Shown piece after piece: positions 45,357 to 54,486 of a stretch of DNA of 64,000 nucleotides. Origin of the DNA: Chitinophaga tropicalis (GTDB lineage: Bacteria; Bacteroidota; Bacteroidia; Chitinophagales; Chitinophagaceae). The stretch lies in NCBI RefSeq assembly GCF_009758205.1, contig NZ_WRXN01000015.1, positions 96,118 through 160,117 of the forward strand, written 5' to 3'. Under the pieces are notes generated by a model. The model searched no databases, was not told the origin of the DNA, and saw nothing but the letters and a program-made list of their open reading frames with translations. The stretch's first letter is position 1, and each line of letters starts with the position of its first letter. A program made the position numbers and the translations under genes.

Positions 45357-45710
45357 TTACAAAAAGCTGGCGTCGGGTGTAGCCGGTTTAAAGTGCATGA
45401 TCTGGTTTAATGACTGGAAGAAGGAGTGAAGTTCATATATTTTAGATACTGATGTTTTTTTGCCATCATCTGTAATATTATAGTACTTACGTTGCCGTTT
45501 TCCTATCAACGTAGTGGTGGTAGTCAGTATGCCTATTGCTTCCAGTTTATGAAGGGCGGGATACAGAGCTCCTTCGCTGATGATTATTTTCCCATCTGTC
45601 AGTTCTTTTACCTGTCTGCTGATCTCATATCCATACATGCTGCCATTTTCATGCAGTAACTTCAGGATGATGATCTCAATTGTTCCTTTAAGTAGTTCTT
45701 TTGAGTACAT
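45357..45710 (-). CDS. PadR-family transcriptional regulator
   Basis: 117-residue winged-helix regulator with the PadR pattern: LLKGTIEIIILKLLHENGSM, YGYEISRQVKEL, SEGALYPALHKLEAIGIL and a beta-wing RQRKYYNITDDGK. The usual C-terminal dimer helix is short. It is divergent from the sphingolipid operon across a 601-bp gap, so it is a candidate regulator of that operon, but PadR genes commonly act on their own neighbours of any type. Confidence 0.9.
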   Translation of the reverse strand: MYSKELLKGTIEIIILKLLHENGSMYGYEISRQVKELTDGKIIISEGALYPALHKLEAIGILTTTTTLIGKRQRKYYNITDDGKKTSVSKIYELHSFFQSLNQIMHFKPATPDASFL

Positions 45711-46311
45711 GAGTGATAGACAAGTGGAAATGCGGAAAGTTTAATTACATAGGTAGGCAAGGTATGTTTATTATACCTGACAAATTCGTTTAATGTAATT
45801 TGATGTGATTGTAAATGAATTGAATATATTCTTATAAGGTAGAAAAATTGGTTTGGTGTGGCAATGGAATTGTTGCATATATGTAATATTTTAATGCCTG
45901 TGGGTAATGTTTTTTGATTTTAATTGAATTTTTTTCCTAATTTGGTGCCATTATTTTAGATTCTGTGTGTGTTTGAAGCTGGTTAACGCCTTAAACCACA
46001 ACCTTTCATATCGTCACATTGTTTGATTATGTCCCTGATTTTTCTGTTTAAACCGCAACTAGCATACTGTTTAAGTAATTGAATCTATTAATAAATGACG
46101 CGCGTATATTTTATGTGCATTGTATTTATTTGAATTACAATTAATATTGCAATTGAATTATTTAAACATGGCTTGTCTGCAGGTTAAATTCCTCAAAGGG
46201 GATACAGGGGCTGAATATACCTCTCACACTTTATCTGCAACAATTTTAGTAGTTCATAACCTATAAATACTAAGATCAGAATATGGAACATGTTTTGATC
46301 GGGTTAGCGCT
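45711..46311. other. 601-bp AT-rich intergenic region before the sphingolipid operon
   Basis: I find no convincing open reading frame or RNA gene. The best promoter-like site is TTTG (45913-45916) followed 21 bp later by TAATTTGG (45938-45945), one position off the TAnnTTTG consensus. If used, it would leave a 5' leader of about 350 bases. No strong hairpin is visible. The length suggests regulatory content for the downstream operon or for the divergent PadR gene. Confidence 0.4.
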
Positions 46312-47571
46312 ATGCCTTCCAGGAGTAGGCACAGCTTATTACAACAGCTTAAGAAGATATCACAGATGAGCAAAATGTTACGTGCGAAGATGGCTGCATT
46401 AGCGAGAGTTAACAGCATCAAGGAAAAGGGAATCTATCCCTATTTCAGACCTATTTCATCTTCCCAGGACACGGAAGTAGACATTGACGGTAAAAAAGTG
46501 TTAATGTTTGGGTCTAACTCTTATCTCGGGTTGACAAATCATCCCCGGGTAAAAGAAGCAGCCATACGCGCCGTTGAGAAATATGGTACCGGTTGTGCCG
46601 GTTCCAGGTTCCTGAACGGTACATTGGACCTTCATATTGAACTGGAACAGCGCCTTGCAGAATTTGTGGGCAAGGAAGCTGCGCTTGTATTCAGTACAGG
46701 TTTCCAGTCAAACCTGGGTGCTTTGTCCAGTCTGACTGGCCGTAACGACTATATTATCCTGGACGAGCTTGACCATGCTTCTCTCATAGATGGCAGCAGG
46801 TTGTCTTTCTCCAAGGTAGTAAAGTACCGTCATAATAATATGGAAGACCTGGAGGCAAAACTGCAGGCTATGCCGCAATCGTCTGTACGACTGATAGCTA
46901 TAGACGGTGTGTTCAGTATGGAGGGCGATATTGCCCGCCTGCCTGAGATCGTGGCACTGGCAGATGCTTATGGAGCCAATATCATGGTAGACGATGCGCA
47001 TGGACTGGGGGTAATTGGCGTAAATGGTGCCGGTACTGCCTCGCACTTTGGTCTGACCGATAAGGTAGATGTGATCATGGGTACCTTCAGTAAGTCTTTC
47101 GCCTCTCTGGGAGGATTTATTGCAGGGGACAAAGAGATCATCGAATACCTGAAGCACTATGCACGCCCGTTAGTATTCAGTGCCAGTATGACGCCTGCCG
47201 CCGTAGCCAGCGTAATTGCCACTCTGGACATTATGCAGACCGAGCCGGAGCATATTCAGCGTCTCTGGGACAATACCAACTATGCACGTACGCTGTTAAA
47301 AGAAGCCGGTTTCGATACAGGATCTGTATCTGAAACTCCGATCATACCTATCTATATCAGGAGTGAAGACAACGTGTTCCGTGTTACACGCATGCTGCAG
47401 GAAGAAGGGCTCTTCGTGAACCCGGTAGTTCCTCCCGCTGTACAGCCGGATGCTACGTTGATCAGGTTCTCCCTGATGGCCACACACACTTTCAGCCAGA
47501 TTGAAACTGCTGTGGATAAGTTGACTGAGGCTTTCACTCGTGCAGGCGTTCCTTTAAAGCAAAAAATATAA
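46312..47571 (+). CDS. spt: Serine palmitoyltransferase (alpha-oxoamine synthase)
   Basis: PLP enzyme condensing serine with a fatty acyl-CoA/ACP to 3-ketosphinganine, the first committed step of sphingolipid synthesis. Conserved features: YFRPISSSQDTEVDI, the MFGSNSYLGLTNHPRVKEA start of the fold, VDDAHGLGVIG, and Schiff-base Lys261 in GTFSKSFASLGGF. The N-terminal YPYFRPI context matches Bacteroidota Spt rather than glycine C-acetyltransferase or BioF. Length 419 residues from 46312; the ATG at 46366 would give 401 and fits the family start equally well. Followed directly by the GNAT gene with no gap. Confidence 0.92.
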   Translation: MPSRSRHSLLQQLKKISQMSKMLRAKMAALARVNSIKEKGIYPYFRPISSSQDTEVDIDGKKVLMFGSNSYLGLTNHPRVKEAAIRAVEKYGTGCAGSRFLNGTLDLHIELEQRLAEFVGKEAALVFSTGFQSNLGALSSLTGRNDYIILDELDHASLIDGSRLSFSKVVKYRHNNMEDLEAKLQAMPQSSVRLIAIDGVFSMEGDIARLPEIVALADAYGANIMVDDAHGLGVIGVNGAGTASHFGLTDKVDVIMGTFSKSFASLGGFIAGDKEIIEYLKHYARPLVFSASMTPAAVASVIATLDIMQTEPEHIQRLWDNTNYARTLLKEAGFDTGSVSETPIIPIYIRSEDNVFRVTRMLQEEGLFVNPVVPPAVQPDATLIRFSLMATHTFSQIETAVDKLTEAFTRAGVPLKQKI

Positions 47572-48750
47572 ATGGAAACATTGCAAACATCCCAGCAATC
47601 AGCGCAAGCGCCATTAGTTTCCGGTGCGCCGGCAACTATTCAACCAGTTACAAATAAAAAGCAGCTGGCACAGTTTATTGATTTTCCCCATGACCTGTAC
47701 CGAAATGACAAGAATTATGTGCCAGAACTGTTTATAGCTCAGCGGGATATGTTGACGCCTGGAAAGCACCCTTTCCATGAGCATTCAGAAGTGCAATTGT
47801 TCCTCGCTTTCAGGGATGGAAAGATTGTAGGAAGGATAGCTGCTATCAACAACAGGAACCATAACGCATTCAATAACACCCAGGATGGATTTTTCGGGTT
47901 CTATGAGTGTATCAATGATAAAGTAGTAAGCCGGCAGCTGTTTGATACAGCTGAGAAATGGCTGAGAGAACGTAACCTGAAGACCATCATCGGTCCGGTG
48001 AACTTCTCTACAAATGAAACCTGCGGTATGCTTGTACAGGGGTTTGATGGTCCGCCGGTAATAATGATGCCGTACAACAGGCCGGATTATAACCTCCTTG
48101 TAGCTGATGCCGGGCTGACTGAGAAAGTGACCCTGCTGGCTTATAAGATCACACCGGAAAACCTGGAAGACAGGCCTTACCGGATGCTGACCGCGCTGAA
48201 GGAAAGGCTGGCTAAAAAGAACTTCGTGATCCGCAATATAAATGTGAAGAAGTTTGATGAGGAAGTAGCGAAGATCAGAGAAGTTTATAATGCCGCGTGG
48301 AGCAAGAACCTGGGATTTGTGCCAATGACCACCAACGAGTTCAATCACCTGGCCAAAGACCTGAAAATGGTAATGGACCCCGATCTGTGCCATGTGGCAG
48401 AGCAGGATGGAAAGCTTGTAGGATTTTCACTGGCGCTTCCTGACCTTAATCAGATACTGATCAAGATCAAAAAAGGACGCTTATTGCCAACAGGCATTTT
48501 CAAGCTGCTGCTCAATAAAAAGAAAGTAAACGGGATCCGTATACTCACACTGGGTGTAACGGAACCTTATCGTAAACTGGGTATTGAAGCCTGCTTTTAT
48601 GGAGAAGTGATCCGTATAGGCCGCGAAAAAGGTCTGAAATACGCAGAGGCATCCTGGATTCTTGATCATAACGAAATGATGAATAACGCGTTGATCAATA
48701 TCAACGCAGATCCGTACAGAAAGTACCGGATTTACGAAAAAGCATTATGA
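47572..48750 (+). CDS. GNAT-fold N-acyltransferase, candidate bacterial ceramide synthase
   Basis: 392 residues. GNAT-like features include FLAFRDGKIVGRIAAINN in the N-terminal half, and VAEQDGKLVGFSLALPD with a following acyl-CoA-site-like ILTLGVTEPYRKLGIEA in the C-terminal half, suggesting a tandem GNAT arrangement. In Caulobacter a GNAT-type N-acyltransferase next to spt is the ceramide synthase (bCerS). Its position directly between spt and an epimerase-like reductase here makes the same role likely. Overlaps the reductase gene by 4 bp. The function is inferred from context and fold. Confidence 0.75.
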   Translation: METLQTSQQSAQAPLVSGAPATIQPVTNKKQLAQFIDFPHDLYRNDKNYVPELFIAQRDMLTPGKHPFHEHSEVQLFLAFRDGKIVGRIAAINNRNHNAFNNTQDGFFGFYECINDKVVSRQLFDTAEKWLRERNLKTIIGPVNFSTNETCGMLVQGFDGPPVIMMPYNRPDYNLLVADAGLTEKVTLLAYKITPENLEDRPYRMLTALKERLAKKNFVIRNINVKKFDEEVAKIREVYNAAWSKNLGFVPMTTNEFNHLAKDLKMVMDPDLCHVAEQDGKLVGFSLALPDLNQILIKIKKGRLLPTGIFKLLLNKKKVNGIRILTLGVTEPYRKLGIEACFYGEVIRIGREKGLKYAEASWILDHNEMMNNALININADPYRKYRIYEKAL

Positions 48751-49730
48751 AACCCCGAATATTGATAACAGGCGCAAGTGGGTTTGTTGGGTATCATCTT
48801 GTAGAAGCAGCGCTGGAAGCAGGAATGGAAGTACATGCAGCCGTAAGGGCATCCAGCAGCATCGACCATCTGAAGCATCTTGATGTGCAGTTTGTGTCGC
48901 CGGATCTTTCAAATAAGGATAAGTTGCGTGAGCTTCTGGCTCAACACCAATATGATTATATCCTTCATGGAGCAGGGATTACCAAAGCCAGGACGGCTGA
49001 CGAATATAACCGGGTAAATGCAGTTTATACGCAGAACCTGGCGGCAGCAGCCCTGGAAGCGGGAATCCCCCTGAAGAAATTCGTATTTATCAGTAGTCTG
49101 GCCTCAATGGGACCAATTGCCTATAATGCCGGAGGGGCCTGCCCCGATGGTGTAAATCCGGCCCCGGTCACCCAATACGGACGCAGTAAACTACTGGCAG
49201 AACAATATCTTCAGGCATTGCCCGGGCTACCCTGGGTAATTTTAAGGCCCACAGCAGTATATGGGCCGAGGGAACGGGACCTTTTCGTTTTGTTCCGGAC
49301 CCTCAAACGGGGCCTTGAACCATATATGGGACGAAACCCTCAGTGGCTGAGTTTCGTATATGTAAAGGACCTGGCGAAAGCAGCCATACTGGCGCTGACG
49401 AAACCAGTTAAAGGCACAGGGTATAACATTTCCGACGGAAACATTTACGATCGTTATGCCCTGGCTAACATTACAAAGCAGATCCTACAACTGCGCACTT
49501 TCAGATTCTATATGCCCCTATCAGTCATTAAGCTGGTTGCTGCCATCTCGGAAGCAATGAGCAAAGGGGCGCCGTTGCTGAACAAAGACAAGATCTTTGA
49601 GCTGACGGCAGAGAACTGGAATTGCAACATTGACCAACTAAAAATTGATCTGGGATACCAGCCCGCTTATGACCTTGAAAAGGGGATGAAGGAAACGCTG
49701 GAATGGTATACCGTAAATAAATGGTTATAG
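48747..49730 (+). CDS. NAD-dependent epimerase-like reductase, candidate ceramide reductase
   Basis: 327-residue extended short-chain dehydrogenase with ILITGASGFVGYHLVEAAL at the N-terminus and the catalytic Tyr-x3-Lys in TQYGRSKLLAEQYL. In Caulobacter an SDR of this kind (CerR) reduces the 3-keto group of the sphingoid base or ceramide. Adjacency to spt and the acyltransferase supports that role over sugar epimerisation. It starts at an ATGA overlap with the preceding gene. Confident family, moderate substrate call. Confidence 0.8.
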   Translation: MKPRILITGASGFVGYHLVEAALEAGMEVHAAVRASSSIDHLKHLDVQFVSPDLSNKDKLRELLAQHQYDYILHGAGITKARTADEYNRVNAVYTQNLAAAALEAGIPLKKFVFISSLASMGPIAYNAGGACPDGVNPAPVTQYGRSKLLAEQYLQALPGLPWVILRPTAVYGPRERDLFVLFRTLKRGLEPYMGRNPQWLSFVYVKDLAKAAILALTKPVKGTGYNISDGNIYDRYALANITKQILQLRTFRFYMPLSVIKLVAAISEAMSKGAPLLNKDKIFELTAENWNCNIDQLKIDLGYQPAYDLEKGMKETLEWYTVNKWL

Positions 49731-49767
49731 GATTTTGTTAAAAACGAAAATAAAGTCTCACATTTTT

Positions 49768-51090
49768 ATGAAACATCAAATTAAAGAAGCAAAAGGGAAG
49801 CTGGGTGTGCTGATGCCAGGCCTCGGAGCGGTGGCCACCACGTTCATTGCCGGTGTAGCATCTATCAGGAAGGGGTTGTCAAAACCAATTGGTTCGGTGA
49901 CACAGATGGGTAGTATTCGTTTGGGAAAGAGAACTGAAAACAGAAATCCGAAGATAAAAGACTTCGTATCCCTGGCCAGCCTGGATGACCTGGTATTTGG
50001 CGGATGGGATGTTTACGAAGACAACGTATATACCGCTGCTGTTAAGGCGGAAGTACTGGATAGGTTCATGCTGGAAGCTATCAGACCCGAATTGGAAGCT
50101 ATCGTACCAATGAAAGCAGCGTTCGATAAGAACTTTGTGAAGAACCTGGATGGTACACATATCAAAGAAGGCAACCGTTATGAGCAGGCACAGGCCGTAA
50201 TGGAAGATATAAAGAACTTTAAGGAAAAGAACGGTTGCGACCGTGTAGTAATGGTATGGTGCGGTTCTACCGAGATCTACCATGAACCAGCCGAGGTGCA
50301 CATGTCACTGGCCGCTTTTGAAAAAGGTCTGAAAGATAACGATCCCCGCATCGCTCCCAGCATGATCTATGCTTACGCAGCCATCAAGCTGGGTGTGCCT
50401 TATGCAAACGGAGCGCCTAACCTGACCTGCGACATCCCGGCCCTGACAGAACTGGCTAAACAGACCAAGACCCCTATCGGTGGTAAGGACTTTAAAACCG
50501 GTCAGACGTTGATGAAAACCATCCTGGCCCCAGGTTTGCATGCACGTGCCCTGGGTATGGAAGGCTGGTTCTCTACCAACATCCTGGGTAACCGCGACGG
50601 ATGGGTACTGGACGATCCGGATAACTTCAAAACCAAAGAAGTGTCCAAACTGGGCGTACTGGAAGACATCCTGCACCCGGACGAGAATCCGGAACTGTAC
50701 GGCGACCTCTACCACAAGATCAGGATCAACTACTATCCTCCACGCAAGGACAATAAAGAAAGCTGGGATAACATCGATATCCTGGGCTGGATGGGCTATA
50801 AAATGCAGATCAAGGTGAACTTCCTGTGCCGTGACTCTATCCTGGCCGCACCTATCGTACTTGACCTGGCCCTGTTTATTGACTTTGCGAAACGTGCAGG
50901 TATGAGTGGTATCCAGGAATGGCTGTCATTCTACTTCAAATCGCCACAGACAGCTCCGGGCCTGCGTCCTGAGCACGACATATTCAAACAGCTCATCAAG
51001 CTGGAGAACACTCTCCGTTACCTGATGGGCGAGGACCTGATCACGCATCTGGGACTGGATTATTACGAAGGAATCCTGGAGGCACAATGA
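49768..51090 (+). CDS. ino1: Myo-inositol-1-phosphate synthase
   Basis: Converts glucose-6-phosphate to inositol-phosphate with NAD. From the ATG at 49768 it is 440 residues. N-terminal nucleotide-binding motif GVLMPGLGAVATTFIAGV, then the family signatures VMVWCGSTEIYH, APSMIYAYAAIKLGVPYANG, GGKDFKTGQTLMKT and NILGNRDGWVLDDPDNFKTKE. It resembles the bacterial/archaeal type used for inositol lipids. The longer frame would require a TTG start at 49735. It links the sphingoid-base genes upstream with the inositol-lipid genes downstream and overlaps the next gene by 4 bp. Confidence 0.95.
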   Translation: MKHQIKEAKGKLGVLMPGLGAVATTFIAGVASIRKGLSKPIGSVTQMGSIRLGKRTENRNPKIKDFVSLASLDDLVFGGWDVYEDNVYTAAVKAEVLDRFMLEAIRPELEAIVPMKAAFDKNFVKNLDGTHIKEGNRYEQAQAVMEDIKNFKEKNGCDRVVMVWCGSTEIYHEPAEVHMSLAAFEKGLKDNDPRIAPSMIYAYAAIKLGVPYANGAPNLTCDIPALTELAKQTKTPIGGKDFKTGQTLMKTILAPGLHARALGMEGWFSTNILGNRDGWVLDDPDNFKTKEVSKLGVLEDILHPDENPELYGDLYHKIRINYYPPRKDNKESWDNIDILGWMGYKMQIKVNFLCRDSILAAPIVLDLALFIDFAKRAGMSGIQEWLSFYFKSPQTAPGLRPEHDIFKQLIKLENTLRYLMGEDLITHLGLDYYEGILEAQ

Positions 51091-51551
51091 TAAGAGTCCA
51101 TAAGTTAATAGCTACCAGCCTGGGCATAGGCTACATCGGTAAGGGCGGAGGAACGGTCGCGGCGGCCGTTGCAGCGCTCTGCTGGTACCTCGTACTGGCT
51201 GGTAGCCATGTTTCAGCAATATGGCCGCTGTTCTTTACAATAGCGGTCACCTTGCTGGGGTGCTGGTCCGGCACCATTGTAGAACCTTACTGGGGTAAAG
51301 ATGATAAAAAGGTGGTGATAGATGAAGTAGCAGGTATGTGCGTAAGCCTTTTATTCCTCCCTGTAAAGCCTCTGTATGTACTGCTGGGATTGGTGCTGTT
51401 CCGTTTCTTTGATATTGTAAAGCCATTGTTCATACGCCGTACTGAACAATTACCAGGTGGAACCGGTGTGATGATGGATGATGTACTGGCAGGAATATAC
51501 ACTAACCTGCTCTTACAGATTGTGTTTTACTGTAACCTGTTGCCCGGATGA
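51087..51551 (+). CDS. PgpA-like phosphatase, candidate phosphatidylinositol-phosphate phosphatase
   Basis: 154 residues with about four helices and the PgpA motifs GYIGKGGGTVAAAVAAL, KVVIDEVAGMCVSLLFLP and RFFDIVKPLFIRR. Classical PgpA removes the phosphate from phosphatidylglycerophosphate. In Bacteroides inositol-lipid loci a PgpA-like enzyme is proposed to act on phosphatidylinositol phosphate, which would fit here between inositol-phosphate synthase and the CDP-alcohol transferase. Overlaps both neighbours by 4 bp. True PgpA function cannot be excluded from sequence. Confidence 0.85.
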   Translation: MIRVHKLIATSLGIGYIGKGGGTVAAAVAALCWYLVLAGSHVSAIWPLFFTIAVTLLGCWSGTIVEPYWGKDDKKVVIDEVAGMCVSLLFLPVKPLYVLLGLVLFRFFDIVKPLFIRRTEQLPGGTGVMMDDVLAGIYTNLLLQIVFYCNLLPG

Positions 51552-51919
51552 TTAAATTTCTGAAAGCGCAGGCATCCTCCCTGATAGGAACAGGAATGGA
51601 CTTCCTGGTAGCGATCCTGCTGTCAGAAGCTGCCGGAGGCTGGTATGTTGGCGCGAATATGGCAGGTACACTTGCAGGTGGGATCACAAATTTCGCAATC
51701 AACAGATGGTGGGTTTTTAAAAAGGAAAAAGAAAAGATCGTTGGACAGGCATTCAGATATGGTATAACATGGGTGGGGAACCTGCTGTTGAATGCGGCAG
51801 GAGTATGGACAGTGCTACACTATACTCATCTTCACTATGTAGTGGCTAAAGTAGTAGTAGCATTATTGATTGGTTTCACATACAGCTATGCCATGCAAAA
51901 GCGGTTTGTTTTTAAATGA
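51548..51919 (+). CDS. GtrA-family membrane protein
   Basis: 123 residues, four helices, with the GtrA pattern: FLKAQASSLIGTGMDFLVAI, AGTLAGGITNFAINRWWVFK and a final SYAMQKRFVFK. GtrA proteins are believed to move polyprenyl-phosphate sugars or other lipids across the membrane. Embedded by 4-bp overlap in the inositol-lipid operon, it may move an inositol-lipid intermediate; this is inference. Confidence 0.88.
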   Translation: MIKFLKAQASSLIGTGMDFLVAILLSEAAGGWYVGANMAGTLAGGITNFAINRWWVFKKEKEKIVGQAFRYGITWVGNLLLNAAGVWTVLHYTHLHYVVAKVVVALLIGFTYSYAMQKRFVFK

Positions 51920-51928
51920 GTTTGATAG

Positions 51929-54475
51929 ATGAACGGTAGTAAAAAAATAGGTATTGGTATTTTATTGTTGCTCTCGATAGGCTTTCATTCAGCTCTTGCG
52001 CAAAGTACAACAGTGAAAGGGCTGGTTACAGATAGTAAAACCGGTGCTCCCTTACCTTTTGTTAACGTATTTTTACCAGGTACCCAGACCGGTACTGCTA
52101 CTGATGCAGCCGGCAGGTACGAATTAAAGTTTGACAGCCCGAAAGATAGTATCCGTTTCGCTTTTCTCGGCTATAAAGATGTTAATGTCCGTATACAACG
52201 GGGAAAAGAACAAGTAAAGAATGTCAGCCTGGAGAGCACTGCCAAAAATCTCTCCGAGGTGGTGGTGAAACGCAGAAGAGAACGTTACCGTAATAAAGAT
52301 AATCCGGCAGTTGAACTGATCCGCCTGGTGATAGATAATAAATCCAAGAACAGGATGGAACATTACGATTACTCTTCTTATAACCAGTATGAGAAACTGG
52401 AGTTTGCACTCAGCAATCTCTCAGATAAGATACGTAATGGCCGCCTCACGCGTAAGTATAAGTTCATTTTCGATAACCAGGATACTACCAAAATGGAAGG
52501 CCGCTCCCTGCTGCCTATCTACCTGGAGGAAAAGCTGTCTGACGTATATTACCGCAGGGATCCTGAAAAGAAACGTACTATCGTCACGGCAGATAAGAAA
52601 GTAAGCTTTGAGAATTATATTGATAACCGTGGCCTGAGCGCTTACCTGAACCATATTTATCAGGATGTGGAGATTTATGACAACAACATGATGTTGTTCA
52701 CCAACCAGTTTCTCAGTCCTATAGCCGGTACAGCACCAACTTTCTATAAGTATTATATAGCGGATACCATCACCACTGCTTCCAATGAGAAGCTGATTGA
52801 GCTGGAATTCTATCCCCGTAATAAAACAGATCTGCTGTTACAGGGTAAACTGTATATCACCCTGGATGGCAACTATGCAGTACAGAAAGCAGACCTTACT
52901 GCCAATAAGGAAATTAACCTGAACTGGGTGCGCGACTTCCATCTGTACCTCGATTTCGAAAAGACTGCTGACGGGCGCTACTTTATGAATAAAAGTACCC
53001 TTATGGCAGACTTCGGGATCTTTAAAGGCAGCAGCGGTATCTACGGTGAACGTACCGTGTCTCTGAAAGACATGAAGATCAACCAGCCTATGCCGGAGGC
53101 ATTCTATAATGGCCCGAGACTGGTAGAAAACGTAGAGACAACAGCTAAACCAGATAGCTTCTGGGTACAGCACCGTCATGATACGCTTACTACAGCAGAA
53201 ACAAAAGTATACGGGAACATAGACAGCCTGCAGCGCATGAAATCCTTCAGGAGAACGATGGATATTGCCACCTTGCTGCTGGCTGGTTTTAAAAGCTTTG
53301 GTCCGGTAGAGGTAGGCCCGGTAAATACTTTCTACAGCTTCAATGATGTTGAAGGGTTCCGTCTGAGGGTAGGGGGACGTACCACACCTAAGTTCAACAA
53401 GAGCATATACCTGGAAAGCTATGCAGCATACGGTTTTAAGGATGAGAAATGGAAATACTATTTTGGCGGTGCATATGCGTTCAATAAAGTATCCATTTAT
53501 GACTGGCCAATAAAAGCTATCCGCGCCAATTACCAGCATGATACCAAAATACCGGGTCAGGAACTGCAGTTTGTACAGGAAGATAACTTCCTCCTGTCCT
53601 TCAAACGTGGTAACAACGATAAATGGCTGTATAACGACATCTATAACCTGAACTTCCTGCATGAGTTTGAGAACCACTTCTCTTACCAGGTAGGTTTCAA
53701 ACACTGGCAGCAAACACCTGCAGGCAGCCTTAGCTACTACAAGGGCCCTACCCTGACAGACAGTGTACGTAAACTGACTACGGCAGAGTTCTCACTGGAG
53801 CTAAGATGGGCGCCTCATGAACAGTTCTACCAGGGTAAGAACTTCAGGATACCCATCCCGAACAAATACCCGGTCTTTACACTGAGAGCTATTGCTGGTG
53901 TAAAGGATGTATTCAAAAGCGGCTATAATTACCAGAACATTACCCTCAACATCTATAAGATGGTATACCTCTCCTCACTGGGGTATAGCGAGGTAGTGTT
54001 GGAAGGCGGTTACATTTTCGGGAAAGCGCCCTATCCGCTGCTTACAATACACAGGGCCAACCAGACCTATGCGTACCAGTTAAACTCCTTCAACATGATG
54101 AACTTCATGGAGTTTGTGAGCGATCACTACGCCAGCCTGGCCATTGACCATAACTTTAACGGTTTTATTTTTAATAAGATACCTTTGTTCAAGAAATTAA
54201 AACTGAGAGAGGTAGTGGCTGTGAAAATGCTCTACGGCGGACTCAGGTCTGAGAATGACCCGAACCAGAACCCGGAAAGCATACAGTTCTCAAAATATGC
54301 GGACGGCCGTTCCTTCTCATATACTCTGAGCAAAGAACCTTACATAGAAGGTAGTATTGGTATTGCGAACATATTTAAGATCATCAGAGTGGATATGGTG
54401 AAGCGTTTTACGTATCTTGATAACCCCCTGGTGGCAAAATGGGGTATCAGGACCCGTTTCAAATTTGATTTTTAA
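51929..54475 (+). CDS. DUF5686 / CarboxypepD_reg-like outer-membrane protein
   Basis: 848 residues. Signal peptide (IGILLLLSIGFHSALAQ), then a carboxypeptidase-regulatory-like beta-sandwich at about 25-110 (GLVTDSKTGAPLPFVNVFLP, GRYELKFD). A long region follows with the DUF5686 features (HYDYSSYNQYEKLEFALSNL) and C-terminal beta-barrel strands ending in an aromatic residue (GIRTRFKFDF). There is no TonB plug. Function of DUF5686 proteins is unknown. Its placement inside the inositol-sphingolipid operon suggests a role in moving or using these lipids at the outer membrane. Confidence 0.85.
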   Translation: MNGSKKIGIGILLLLSIGFHSALAQSTTVKGLVTDSKTGAPLPFVNVFLPGTQTGTATDAAGRYELKFDSPKDSIRFAFLGYKDVNVRIQRGKEQVKNVSLESTAKNLSEVVVKRRRERYRNKDNPAVELIRLVIDNKSKNRMEHYDYSSYNQYEKLEFALSNLSDKIRNGRLTRKYKFIFDNQDTTKMEGRSLLPIYLEEKLSDVYYRRDPEKKRTIVTADKKVSFENYIDNRGLSAYLNHIYQDVEIYDNNMMLFTNQFLSPIAGTAPTFYKYYIADTITTASNEKLIELEFYPRNKTDLLLQGKLYITLDGNYAVQKADLTANKEINLNWVRDFHLYLDFEKTADGRYFMNKSTLMADFGIFKGSSGIYGERTVSLKDMKINQPMPEAFYNGPRLVENVETTAKPDSFWVQHRHDTLTTAETKVYGNIDSLQRMKSFRRTMDIATLLLAGFKSFGPVEVGPVNTFYSFNDVEGFRLRVGGRTTPKFNKSIYLESYAAYGFKDEKWKYYFGGAYAFNKVSIYDWPIKAIRANYQHDTKIPGQELQFVQEDNFLLSFKRGNNDKWLYNDIYNLNFLHEFENHFSYQVGFKHWQQTPAGSLSYYKGPTLTDSVRKLTTAEFSLELRWAPHEQFYQGKNFRIPIPNKYPVFTLRAIAGVKDVFKSGYNYQNITLNIYKMVYLSSLGYSEVVLEGGYIFGKAPYPLLTIHRANQTYAYQLNSFNMMNFMEFVSDHYASLAIDHNFNGFIFNKIPLFKKLKLREVVAVKMLYGGLRSENDPNQNPESIQFSKYADGRSFSYTLSKEPYIEGSIGIANIFKIIRVDMVKRFTYLDNPLVAKWGIRTRFKFDF

Positions 54476-54486
54476 TTCTATTGACC

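Noticed and set aside
46312..47571. Assignment as glycine C-acetyltransferase or 8-amino-7-oxononanoate synthase
   Set aside because: The N-terminal YPYFRPI context and the neighbours (acyltransferase, SDR, inositol-lipid genes) fit serine palmitoyltransferase; no biotin or threonine genes are nearby.
52838..53713. A 291-codon - strand open frame
   Set aside because: Antisense to the DUF5686 gene, with no recognisable motif.
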